Of a DNA stretch of 64,000 bases, positions 47,544-59,541 are shown one piece after another. The stretch comes from Bolinopsis microptera (taxonomy: Eukaryota > Ctenophora > Tentaculata > Lobata > Bolinopsidae): positions 3,925,230-3,989,229 of the forward strand of contig NC_087079.1 in the NCBI RefSeq assembly GCF_026151205.1, read 5' to 3'. A program made the position numbers and the translations under genes. The notes beneath the pieces were generated by a model. The model saw nothing but the letters and a program-made list of their open reading frames with translations, searched no databases and was not told the DNA's origin. Each line of letters begins with the position of its first letter. Within the stretch, counting starts at the first letter, position 1.

Positions 47544-50036
47544 TACCGCCTGTAATGGAGTGTTATGTTATGTATCCTGTACACGCGGTGTGTGTGTGTA
47601 CTGAGTAGCCAATGACTAGACCCATTGATTAGATTCAGTATCTGTTGTGTTACACTGAGCTTTACATTATATTATCATAATTATTGCTGTTAAGGCTTTG
47701 TGTTAAGGCGGTTAGTTTAGCAACAGTGGGGATAGTTGTTATAGACTTCCTGCTCACAATGGTGTTTTTAGCTGAGATTATAATAATATTACATAATATG
47801 CACATTATTCATGTAGCTCCAATCATTGTTGAAGCATGTACGGGATTGCATATTAAATTATTGGCATAATGTTATGTTGGCCACACGTACAGGAATCTTG
47901 ATTTCGGAATCACGAGAATGCGAACACTGTATACTTGGCAATGATAACTTAGTGAGCTACTCGGGAAATTAATAAAGTATGTAACTTAATCCGTAATATT
48001 GTTGATGCATCATGTGAGTTTACCCTGGCTAGTTGCTACGCTGTTTGTTATGTATTGATTCTATGTATTGTTATATTGTGTAAGTTACCATAGATTAACT
48101 TAAAGTTGAAGTTTAATGATAATTAAGTGAATTAAGTTGGAGATCTTTACTCATTCAAATTGCCATAATTTTTCATTTGAGTAACACGAATTTTAATTAG
48201 CTACTTGGTCATTTAACTTTTAAAATTATAAAGAAATCAGTGAAACGAGGTAGATTTTAACAAAGTTCAATACAAAAATAAGTAACAAGGAGTTGCTAAG
48301 TATCAAATCGACGAATACACGAAACACGGAAGAGATAGGATAATGCCATGTGAACGAATTAACAAAATATTTCACTTTCACTTCATAAAATACTTCATTT
48401 TCAATCTTTCACTAACATTACTCACGTCGGGCACTAAAAAAAGTGCAACACATCTTCATCTTTACATACATTGCTAAAACCTAGTCCTATCTGGTAAGGT
48501 GATCCATGTAACTCCCCTTCCTCTTCAGCATAATTCACATTACTTCCCTTCCTCTTCAGCATAATTCACATAACTCCCATTCCTTATAAGCATTATTCAC
48601 ATAACTCCCATTCCTTATCAGCATAATTCACATAGCTCCCATTTGCATTCCTCATATTATAATTATCATAATCGCTTAAAATCCTCCATTTTATTACCAT
48701 AACATGCGGTAAAGTCGTCCCAAAAGTATGTTTTTGTTGATATTATTGGAATCATTATTAGATTAAATGAGGAAATAATTTCAACAGTTTAAAAGGAAAA
48801 TGGTGTGTTTAAGTTCTTGACAGTTCAAAAGTGTTCGGTACGTGATCATCAAACCGGTGTTTTCCATAATATTTTCATTTCCGGTTAGCCACGACCGAGA
48901 GATATGCTGGTAATTAACACTATGTCTCATATTATAACCAAGAGCGTGTGTATTATTATAACAGTGTAGTGTCACATTGGGTTGCTATATATCTGCCAAT
49001 TTCACCAGAGACGCACTGCAATGTTGGCAACAGTCACGTGAATATTCAGCCGATCATTTGTGTTATTGTGGTGTGATCTTATTCGTGTACCATGATCAAT
49101 GATCATTAGGTCAGGGTTGAGTTTTAAAGTTTTGCCATCCTTGCGATTTCGAGTAATTATTTGCGATTTCCATTCATAATAAGATGGAAAACCACTTTTA
49201 ACATTTTATGAGACTGATGGTATTAAAATATCTTTAAAAAATAAAATTTAGGATTTGACTGTTCCTGAGAAGAGAACTTATAATGTTGAAAAAAACTGTG
49301 AACTGTCAGTTTAATAAACGAACTTAAACACCCCATTTACTTCCTTTGAAAACAATTCATCATCATTTTTAACAATATCACCGCGTTATATTAAGTTTAC
49401 TTCAAAAAAATTGGGATCTAAAATAAACATTAAACAGATCATTGAAAAAGACAAGTTATTGGGAAGTTCCGGAAATTTCACACACTTAAAATTAGCCAAA
49501 AAAAGCGAGTCCAAGCCCGTGCCTCTAGAGTGTTAACAGTAGAAATATAATGATATAACTAATATATTACAACTATCTAAGTAGAAACATCGTACAAACG
49601 ATTAAGAGAGTTTTAAACTGCAAATAATATACAAGAGCCAAATTCCTGCAAGAGCCAAATTCCTGCAAGATTCACATTCCTGCGAAGGACTGATTTAACC
49701 AAGCCACTCAATTGAGATATCATTGTTCATGATATTTAAAAACCGCAGCTTATTTGTGATCTCCCTTACATTGGGAAATACAACACTGCACAATCCATCG
49801 ACAACAATCTATTATATCTAGATTTTCTCCGAACTCATTATCAAAACCTTTACAAAAACTATGTATCAGCATCAAGATATTTATTATGGCTTTTATCATT
49901 AAACCATATTTATACTCTCTCATTAAATAAAAATATGAACGTTGCCAATGCGATTTATATCAGTATTACATAGAAAGTATAAAACAAATTGCACAGTACA
50001 ATGGTAGGGATAGCTAAATGACTAGAAACTAACATT
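47544..50036. other. 2.5-kb intergenic stretch, FDX2 to TMEM64
   Basis: No gene supported; the short ORFs lack recognisable features. It contains a tandem repeat at about 48510-48645 and a two-fold 18-bp repeat (CAAGAGCCAAATTCCTG) at about 49632-49667. Confidence 0.5.
48510..48645. repeat. Tandem repeat, four units of about 34 bp
   Basis: Unit: TTCAGCATAATTCACATAAC followed by TCCCATTCCTTA or TCCCCTTCCTC. Four diverged copies. Confidence 0.88.
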
Positions 50037-51977
50037 TCATTTAAAAATCGAAGGCTGATTTATTATTTTTTGCTTGGACATGAGGATGGCAGAAGCAGAT
50101 TTGGATCTGGAATGTCCCTTCTTGAATCCCTCGCCCGACTCCAAGTCTCCCTTGTCAGTAGTATCACTGCACTTGTTGATCTCCTGGCGCGCAAGCCGCG
50201 CCACAAATATCATCAGGACAAGACTTATAAGGAGTTGAAAGGAAAAGAGAATGTAACTCTCACCGTCGTTACTCACAACATCCTTTATACTCCGCAAGGT
50301 AGTTCCAAAATAAGTGTTCAGTGCCTGAGTGGGCAGGAGGCCGATGCACGTTGCGAACGTGTACTTAAAAATGCTAATATCAGTGAGGGCGAACACACCG
50401 TTTTGGAATCCGAAGGGCAGCGGAGTTAGTCTAAAGAGTGCGATCACCTTAACACCGTTCTTTCCCTCGATAATCCTGAGCATGGGGTTTATGAGGGCTG
50501 CATCGTCACCATCAGATAAAAGCCGTTCAATACATCCGGGTAAGCACTTCCGTATCAGGACAAACGCAATGACGGACCCGACCGTAACGGAGATGAAGAT
50601 TATGAGCATGCCCAGCCAGAAACCGTACATGTAGCCAGCCGCTATGTTGAGGATGAGGTACCCGAAGGAGCCCGGCAGGGAGATGATGGTGAAGAGAACT
50701 ACGAAGATTATTCCGCTCTGCCATCTTGGTAACGCGTCCAGCCAGTTCAAGAAATCCTGTAAACAGTTTTGTTGTAATATTGAGTCTAAACTTACCGATG
50801 GTTATCACGGGGGGGGGGGGGGGGGGGGGGTCCGGCGGGTTATCATGATACTAACCAGAATTGGTTACCATATTTTTTACGAATACTTTCGACTGACGTA
50901 TCCCTGGATGGGGATTGGGGAAACTAAGTCAATAATAAACCATCTCGATTACAAAGTTTCTTCTAAATACTCACCTCAAGATGGTCTCTACAGAATATGA
51001 AGACCAGACAACACACAATAAGGAACAGGATGAAGGGAACTCCTGCTTTCCATGTTCGTTTTGTGTTCGCTGTTTTCTTTGCTACCAACTGATCAAGCTT
51101 GGTCTGAAACAGGTGAAATAAATGATAAGTTGCTAGTCACGTGACTGGATCAAATCTTTTTAATAACTAAACGTTTGGAATTGATAAAACATACACGATA
51201 AAATTAAAACCAATCACATCGAATTGATGATGACTAAACTGGGTTAATGTGAGAGATCAAGTGAGGAATGTGTGAGGTATTTGTGGAATTTTACCTGTTG
51301 TCCAAGACAATTGTGTGGTAACAGCTCCTCCTCGTGGACACAGTAATTCATCAGCTGACTGGAAGAGAATTACGTGTTATATTATTATATACACAGGAAT
51401 TAACACGTGTTATTTGGGAGAATGCACATGTTAAGTCAACGGAGAAAACATTATATGTTATTATGTTATGCTTCATACCCTAGTGCTTCATGCTTCACAT
51501 TAAAACAGCCGATCTAGCCACAACAAACACAATATGTAAACGTATTAATTTAAAGCACTAATTGTCTTAATTAAATTGAATGAAAAAGGAAGCAGAGCAG
51601 GTCTAGTACGCTAAGTCCTGACGAAATATCTGTGAGATATATGATCTTTCAAATGTACGCTAATTCTAAAAGTTAAAAACATCAGTGCGACAAAGCATTA
51701 TTCAAGTGACAAGTCAAAAGCCATGCTGGAACAATATGTGAAATCCAGGTGAAAATGAAAGTGAAATTGTCTCGCATCACAAACAGCCTAAAACCAACGA
51801 AGAGCTAAAATTCAGCAGTTAGCAAAACAAATGGATCAAAAAAATCCCAGCGACCAAACTGAAACGTCACGTGACGTCACAACATCACGCATCGTCACAA
51901 ATTTACGTGACGTCACAAAAATCACATGACGTCACGTAACGGTGTTTGCGGTACCTGTCAACGGAGGAGGGCGACAT
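50037..51977 (-). CDS. TMEM64: TMEM64-like VTT-domain membrane protein, four exons
   Basis: Multi-pass membrane protein of the VTT/DedA superfamily; vertebrate TMEM64 acts in the ER and influences calcium and Wnt signalling. Exons (minus): 51955-51977, 51295-51358, 50975-51103 and 50037-50756; phases 2, 0, 0 agree and borders are GT-AG, giving 311 residues. The third exon has the first transmembrane helix (VPFILFLIVCCLVFIFC). The large exon holds the VTT core: LPGSFGYLILNIAAGYMYGF, ARLTP-like FRLTPLPFGFQNGVFALTD and GLLPTQALNTYFGTTLRS, close to human TMEM64. The C-terminal tail is Ser/Lys-rich. Exons 2-4 are well supported. The first exon (MSPSSVDS) rests on a phase-matched donor and could be wrong. 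A cluster of CRE sites lies directly next to it. Confidence 0.85.
51864..51940. promoter_or_regulatory. Cluster of three consensus CRE sites beside TMEM64 exon 1
   Basis: Three perfect TGACGTCA palindromes (51872-51879, 51908-51915, 51927-51934), with an overlapping CACGTG E-box (51868-51873) and two further CGTCAC half sites. CREB/ATF proteins bind TGACGTCA. The cluster is 15-90 bp downstream of the proposed first TMEM64 exon, i.e. in a promoter-proximal position if transcription starts nearby. Confidence 0.8.
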
Positions 51978-52368
51978 CAAGATGGCATGTTGCTGGGGTG
52001 ACAGCACGTGTTGGTGATGAGTGGAATGGGGGATGTTTGTTGGTGTGTCCCGGGTCTGTTCATTCACTGTTATGTCCCACTCTCGGTGGTCATGTCGCTA
52101 AATGTTAGAATCCAGTTTAAATCTTATGGTTGGTGGGCTAGACAGTGAAACACGCAAATGTAGTGTATACTTCGTTAAATTACATCATTAGCTACAAAGG
52201 AATTAAGTTGGTTAGTTTTATTAGTACTATATATACGAAGATCTAAAATGCCTCAAACAATCGAGAATCAAATAACCCAAAAAAATACACAAGGTAAATG
52301 GAGATGAACTACACAAAAATATAGCTTCAAAAATGAAGCTTCAAAAAAGAAGAAAAAAACTAAGAACC

Positions 52369-55317
52369 TTATCTTTCAACTTTGCATCTATTTAAACCCA
52401 AGCAATTAGTTCTATACTTCTCAATATACCTAAATTCCTCCCTATTTAATCCCCTGGGGTTACATTCTTTCAAAATGGCAAATTTATAGTTGTCAATAGT
52501 AAAAATGTCACTGTGATGTTCATAGGCATGAATCGAAAGGGCTGATTTATTACGATCCTCTACTTTAAAACAGGCTCTGTGTCCATTGACACGTTTATGA
52601 AAGTTTTGCATTGTTTGCCCGAAATAAGTGTCTTCTACAACTATCTCATAACCTTCTTCCTTTATAAGATTACAAAGCTTACATTGGGCCACATAAATAA
52701 CATTTTTAGATTTACAATTATATCTGATAGGAACTACTAGCTTCTGTCCATTAACTACAAATTCTTCCCCTGCCCTACACATATGCCTGCATGTTCGGCA
52801 TCTTGGTGCATTGCATTTCTGAGTCCACTCTGAATTATTTTCTGCCGGTGTTCTGCAGATAGCACTGTTTCTCAGTACTCTGTTACCAATCGAGCAGCCT
52901 TTCTTCGATGCCACCGTGATTTGTGTTGGGCCTAATAGTGCTTCAATGTCCGGTTCCAACTCCTTTAAGACTGATTTAAGCTGGGGCATCTCCGAGAGGT
53001 GTTGGACTGAAAACACCATGGAAGTTTTTTGGGGAACATGAACACTTCCTTCTGAGTTGGGTGGAGGATTGAACAGCTTCTCCAACACTTTTGGCTCTAA
53101 GGCGTTCAGTTTCGCTGAGTCGTGTCCACTACGACGCAAATCCGATTTCAATTGCTGTAGGTCCGCCTGCCGTGTATCCTCTCTTGAGTTCCTGTTAGCA
53201 ATCCGAAGCATTTGGGAGAAGGCTACGGAGTTAAACACGTGTTTTGGGTGGAAACTGTCAGTACGGAGAAAATTCCTGGCATCTGTCGGTTTGGTGTAGA
53301 GCTTATATTGGATCTTGTTGGTTGTGTCCAAATACAAGGTTATGTCCAGGAAATTCACCTCCTTCCCCAATTCCCAGCTGCCAAACCTTATCCCGTATTC
53401 CGCTGCCAGTTGGTTCAGTTTCTGTACAAAAGAATCAAACTGCCTTGCCGTACCCTTCCAGATTATGAAGCAGTCATCGATGTAGCGTAAAAACAGTTCA
53501 ATGAGACTATCCCAAGGGAGATCTTTCCTAAGTTTTTTATGCATAAGCCAGTGCAGAAATAGATCAGCGATCTGCCTTGAATCGCATCCCCCTGTTGGGA
53601 TCCCTTTCTCCGACTTATAACAATTGTCTCGGAACGTAACACAAGAGTGGTTAAAGGAGAGTTTGGTGAAATTCAGCAAAGCGTCCTTAGTCCTTTCAGA
53701 TGTGGTTCGATCCGATTCAAAAGCGTCCGCCATGGCCTCTAGTGCTAAACGTGGGTTAATGGAGGGGTACAGGGCTTCCACGTCCAGGGTGGCTAGTAGG
53801 GTGTTTCCTCTTGGTGGGGATGAGTTGTGTTGCTCGATTTTCCTCATAAGATGGGGAGTGTCAAGCAGGAATTCATCTCCACAGTAGTCCTGGCTGATTT
53901 TTGTTAGGTGTGGGCTTGACCATTGCCCTAGTCTATAGAGGGGGCCATGCTTTGCTGCATTGATGAATCTTTGTGGTGGTACAACCTTGTTCCTGATTTG
54001 TTCTTCTGATAGCTTGTGTACTTTGAACAAGGGCCAGATTTTTGGTGGTACTGGTCTGTAATCCGGGCTGTGTTTCATGTTATTATCCGTGTTGAGACCT
54101 GTTATTATAGTCTTGTCCTTAGATGTTATGTGCCCAATGTGTTCTTGGGCCAGGACCTCCTTAACTATCTCCGTTCTGGTGTTCTCCATGTAGTCTTCAA
54201 TAGTAGAATCTAATTTCGTATACTTCCTAGTATCTGATATCTCCTCTTTTATCGTGTTTACGACGACGTCATAGTCCAGGATCAGTGTGGCTCCCCCTTT
54301 ATCGGCTTTTGTTACAAACACTCTTTCTTCTTTTATGAGTTGTAGCAGAAGTTTCCTTCCTCGGATTTCGTCTTTTCCTAGATTACTTTCAGGTGTGGAT
54401 AGCTGTGTGTTCGCGACCCATCCTAGTAATCTAGTTTTCAACTGATCCAGTAGGGGATGGCTGTAGTCCGGGTGGGAGGTTCCTGACACACGCATGTGTC
54501 CGTGGATGTCTTCTTCTCTGGAGTCTGAATCAATCCAGGGTCTCTGTTTGAAGTAAGCCTTCCACTCAAGCTTCCTGATAAAGTTTTGGCAATCAAAAAG
54601 TAAGTCTTCTCTGTCCGCTTTGTTAGATTCAACAAAGTTGAGCCCTTTAGCCAGGTACAAGTAACATTGTTCAGGTACCTGAACAGATGAAAGATTTATG
54701 ACAAGTTTTTTCTCCACTATTTCAGCTACTTTTCGAGCGAAAAATTCGGCCTTGCGCTTTTTACGATTTTCCTTGTATCGGCGATACATGGACTTCCGTT
54801 GTTCAGGAGACCTCTTACCTTTCTTCCGTTTACTTCTTAGTTTCAGTTGAGGTGCCTGCACTGGCTGTACTTTGAAGAAAGCGATCTTTTTCTTCATTTT
54901 CTTGTTTATACTCCTTATGACTGGATTTATCCTCTTGTTGATCGCGTCACTTAAACTCCTTCTACCCATATCCGGGTTCGCTACTAAAAAAGAATGCTCT
55001 GATCGACTTATGTCTTCTTCGAGTTTCTTGACGTCTCTTTGTGCTTCTACTAAAGATAAATCCAGTAACTGCTGTCTAGCACTGAATAATATCAAGTCTT
55101 TCCTTAATTCAAGGTCTTGGTACAAGTAGTTTTTCCCTATCTTTGGGTTAACACTTGATACTATCTTGGTGGCGCAGAGATCTCGATTGTTGGTGACCAG
55201 TTGTAGGAGGTCGAATTGAGACATTCTATTCTCGTATTTACTATGCAAAATAACCAACTCATTAACATCGTTGTCTGTAGGACCCATAGCGGTGATTAAA
55301 AACACTGGCGTCAGCAA
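52369..55317 (-). mobile_element. Penelope-like retroelement, intact 982-codon reverse transcriptase plus GIY-YIG endonuclease
   Basis: One uninterrupted frame encodes a Penelope-like element polyprotein. From about residue 505: TLDVEALYPSI (motif A, catalytic Asp), KGIPTGGCDSRQIADLFLHW (motif B) and, near 612, YIDD (motif C), followed by the WELGKEVNFLDITLY block. A Cys-rich linker (CNAPRCRTCRHMC) precedes a GIY-YIG-type nuclease near residue 876 (VIYVAQCKLC..YFGQT..FHKRVNGHR). The N-terminal 450 residues include a very basic Lys/Arg patch. The Met at 55284-55286 (MGPTDNDV) may be the true start. No stop or frameshift is seen, so the copy may be young or active. I could not define terminal repeats. 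Confidence 0.93.
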
Positions 55318-57487
55318 GATAAATAAACATGTGAGGTTAGCACTATTCTTCTGGGGCTGGAAGTGTTCTCCTACTTCTTTCGATGAAAAGTCGGATTGTT
55401 TAGATTATCTTAATATTATCGTATTATGTATGTTAGAGAGCTGCACGCCGGCGTTATATTTAAAACCTCCGCTACAAAATCATCTGATTTATTAGGAGCA
55501 ATATTACGCTAAGCATAATTTCACATGGTCGATCTTACGACTTTCTGTAGTTTGTAGAAAACTATAGTGTACAAGCAACAGTAAATAGTTAAAATTACAT
55601 AGCCCGACTCAATATCAACCAATAAGACCCACTGACCAGTCACCCCCACACAATGCCGCCCAACTCAACACAATGCCGCGATTTTGTACAATCGGCGGCG
55701 TAAAGCAGTGGTATTTGTACAAGTAAAAGAGAAATAAATGAGCGTGGAAATGGAACTGCGGGCATAATAAGACACAGTACTAAAATGGTAAATTATGTGA
55801 TTATCTAGACCAAGGCACTACAGGTTATCAATTGGATTAAGCTTGTTGTAAATTAGAACCCAAGATTATTCAAATATTATTATTTAGTGAATTTGAATGC
55901 GAACGTAAAAATCAAATATCTTGCCTTCATAAACAGTTGGCCCAAAACCACAACATGAGGAACAAGAACTGAAACAAGCCCGCCTAGAATGAAATATGTT
56001 GGCTAACGCAGGCACAAAGAACTGTGTTAATTTCAACCTCTCTAATTAGCCCCACCAATCCGTGAGCAAGTAGCAGCATTACTTGTCACATTAACCAGAA
56101 TACACTCGGAAATACCACCGGGATAAAAGTGAACAGTAATGAGGCGGTGCCGAGTTGTTACAGTGTAATTTTAGCATAATATAATGTTTAGTTGTGTGGG
56201 ATTACTGCAATGGTGAAGCGGATAAATACACTATATACACACACACACACACACACATGCTATAGTGTATACATTTTCATCTAAACAATACCAGGCACTC
56301 ACATGTGCAAGGAGTAGGGGTGTATTGTTTTATATATTATCATATCAGTTCTACTGTCATGTCGGGAGTGTGGGGAAGCAGTGACATTCAATAAGCGACA
56401 TTTATAAGCTATCATCATTGTATTTTGGTTAAGCAATCCGGAAACATCATCAGTGAGTCAGTTCATTGTACAGGATATTATGTTTTTCAGTACTAGTTCA
56501 TTATGCTGCACTCGCTCATTAGTATGCATTAAGCAGCATTATATCACAGGTAAATTCATTGCATTTTTATTCACAAAACTACAGTGCAGTAAATTCGTGT
56601 CAATGAAGCTCTCATTTCGTTACATTCGCAGGCATATCACAGTGATAAGGCCAAAATATGGTCGATTATAATAGGATTAGTGATCATGTAAAACAAGTAT
56701 TGATATTGATAATAATAAGGTTATAATTTCTGGGAATAATTGCAAGTTTAGTGCCTTGGTGTCAATACAAATACCGATCAGAGAGCAACATTTGCGAAAA
56801 TTCAGAAATACAACTACAAGAACGAATTACTGCGGACATTAATAGCTATTTGTACGCAAATAAGAAAACATGTGATGTCATCTACCATGGAACTATTTCA
56901 AAGCTAATTACCGTCGGCAAAAGCAGTTCCACTTCACAAAATGTATTATTTAACGGCAAGATTAATAACACAGTTATAATTAACCCCGACAAAACGAATG
57001 TGGTCACAGTTGTTGGAAGATGTAAAACGCAACCAAACGTGTAGCCGCGTGAAGTGAAGCGATTATTCCAACCGAGTCACACCCTACGAGAATAATCATC
57101 TAGAGAAACTATCATGTTTAGTGATCGACAGTAATGGTTAAACGAAGTACAGAATCTAAATAAGGGGTAATGACGAAGCACCTCAGAGCTGAGTCAAGGT
57201 AATAGTGAACGGTAATCTGCAAAACAAGATGCTGTTAAAGTATGCATTAGCTTTAGAAAACTGGCCGGTGCTTAACACCAGCGAGTTTCGCATAATTAAA
57301 ATGATTGGCTTAATGTCTACTACGTTATCTTCTGCACAATCAACTGTTATAATATATGACAAGTTTAAAGCATGACCTAGCATCTGGATCAGTGAGAGAG
57401 CATAATATTGCACTAAATAATCACGTGATAGCTGCAATGCAAGCTACAGGAGGGTGGTTCTAGAATCATCTAGAGAGTGCTCACTGT
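55318..57487. other. Unassigned 2.2 kb
   Basis: AT-rich. Contains a short (CA)n run at about 56239-56259. None of the ORFs up to 97 codons has supporting features. The upstream end of the Penelope-like element should lie at the left side. Confidence 0.45.
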
Positions 57488-58176
57488 TCACCTATACTCG
57501 TTAGGCTCCTCCTCGATATCAGCATCACACGCTCCACAAATCTCAACTAGAGAGGGAACAGGAGGAGAGCTCTCTAGAGTTTGGATAGAAGGAATTAGAG
57601 GCGCTACCTCTAGATACAGAGTCTCTAGATACAGGGTGTCTCTACCACACTCTCCGTTACCACTGCATACTGTGCTACTGATATCTCCTTCACTAGTTGT
57701 CACTGATGGAGGGTCCTCTACTTTAGAATCCTCTGTTTCAGAGTCCTCTAATGGTGCGGTGTCCGGCATGTCCGGTATGTCCGGCATGTCCGGCATGTCC
57801 GGCATGAGAGTCCGGGAGTTGGTTGGTTCTGGTAGATCCAGAGTGTACGGGTTGGCAAAGGAGAGATGGTTCAAAAGCAACTGGTTCAAATAAAAGTAAG
57901 CCAATTTACCGTAAAATGTACAGATTGGTGTGGCTCAGTGAACATAACATGATTTTAACATACAGCAGACTATTGAGACAAATAATTAAAACACAAGTTC
58001 ATCAATTTTAAAATTGTCTCGTAATTAAAAAACACGTACATTAAATGAGAAAGTGTTATCTCCCTCACCCAGTAGATAAGATAAGATATGATGAGATAAG
58101 AAAACAGACAGTAGGTGAACCAGATGGCTGCTAATCTCACGAGTAACGGTGCCTCATGATTTACGAGGATTGTGGG
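57488..58176 (-). CDS. Possible 3' end of an unidentified membrane protein (two exons)
   Basis: Minus strand: a 108-bp exon (58069-58176) after an ATTAG acceptor and before GTGAGG encodes a strongly hydrophobic stretch (RLAAIWFTYCLFSYLIISYL). It joins in phase 0 to an exon 57488-57880 after TTGAACCAG. That exon encodes LLLNHLSFANPYTLDL, then an acidic tail with a PDM repeat (five units), many Glu/Asp and the end ICGACDADIEEEPNEYR. The layout suggests a transmembrane helix followed by an acidic cytoplasmic tail. I do not recognise the family and found no upstream exon with confidence. The opposite strand is also open over the tail, so the strand choice rests on the splice sites and composition. 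Confidence 0.35.
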
Positions 58177-59541
58177 CTAATTATACCTTATAAAGCGACT
58201 AATTACCCCAATCAAGACAATGATGAGGCGACTTAACGAAAATTCGGAACAAGTCAGAAGCGATCAAATTGCAATAATGACACATCTGATTAATTGATTA
58301 TCTCAGCATGTGTGAGCACAGGTAGGAGAAATTGGAAACCATCTCGAGGGTGGTAGCTGGACTCAGTTTTAGGGACCCTTCCTGTTGATAACTGTGTGAA
58401 TGGTGTGTAATCATGATCTAGACTTAGTTATCGTCATTGATGATTTGGTGATGGGACAGTGCGTTTCTGAGGTCTGAGATGAGAGATAAAACACGTCGAG
58501 CTAAAACTGAAGCAGGTTCTTCATCGGGTACTTTTATGGTAAGAACTAAAGCTCAGTAAATCTATTAAAACACCGCCCACTGTTTACGTCAATAAAAATA
58601 TTTTACCCTTTTGTTTCTGAACACAAAGGAAAGTGCTCAAATTACAGGAGTGACAAAGCCACTCATTACCGCACCTCCACTGCGCAACGCCAATAAACTA
58701 GCCACGCTATTTTAACCCCTAACGGAGAAAAAAGACAAAAAGCCTGAGCACTGTGCATGTGGTCAGGCTTTTTGTGGGCAGATAAAATAAGTGGGCAGAT
58801 CTGGCGAGTGACTGTTGTATGAGAATGGTGAACACGAGAAAAACATGTACTACACAGAGTAAAGGTGCTTTGTCCAATCAACCTGCTGGACATAGACTGA
58901 TTGTTCAGAATATTATAGAGCTGTAGTAGATGATCAATCATCCTCATGCTGTTTACTTTTAACATTGAAAGTTGTACGGTAATTAAATGGGCAATCATTC
59001 TATTATTATTCGTGAAAAATCACCATAATTAAGAATCAATAAAAATATGACAAAACTTTAATTGATAGTAATTAAAGAAAAAGTCGACATACAGCCACAG
59101 TTTGAACTTTGTAAAGCTACTCACACAGTTGCTCAGCAGGAACCGCTACTGGGGGTGCTACATGTGGTCACACCTAGACACAGGGTTAGTGTTAACAATT
59201 CAAGATTCTGAATGTGGTCAGGGAAGTAAACAGTATAATATAAAGTTTGCAATGATTCAAATGATTTCATGATTTATTTTAGAATTTAAGTTGAAGTTTT
59301 CATTTGAAAGTTCAATTTCAATTGTTGAAGTTTGATTCAATTAATCATAAAAGAATTAATGCTAAATGACGATAAGAACCAAATCAATTATAACACCAAT
59401 CTACATTTTAGAGCTAAACCAACGAATCAATGTGATCCAAAATCAAAAATGATTCCCCATGGTCAGAAAAACAAACAAAGCACGTATAAATTTAACTTAA
59501 TTATAGGTTTTAAACTAAAATTCTGAAAATTAAAAAACGTT
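58177..59541. other. Unassigned 1.4 kb with a stem-loop
   Basis: No firm gene. A minus-strand exon-like stretch at about 58433-58545 (VPDEEPASVLARRVLSLISD.., ending TAA, after CTTTAG) could be coding but is unassigned. At about 58732-58773 the 13-nt arms ACAAAAAGCCTGA / TCAGGCTTTTTGT enclose a 15-nt loop. Confidence 0.35.

Noticed and set aside
53057-53887. Plus-strand ORFs opposite the Penelope-like element
   Set aside because: Shadows of the 982-codon minus-strand frame, which has clear RT motifs.
56751-57044. 97-codon plus-strand ORF
   Set aside because: No family resemblance and starts without support; chance length in this composition.
57477-57893. Plus-strand ORF over the acidic exon
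   Set aside because: Composition and splice signals favour the minus strand, though only moderately.
58666-58998. 110-codon minus-strand ORF with a stem-loop inside
   Set aside because: No homology recognised and it spans the hairpin.
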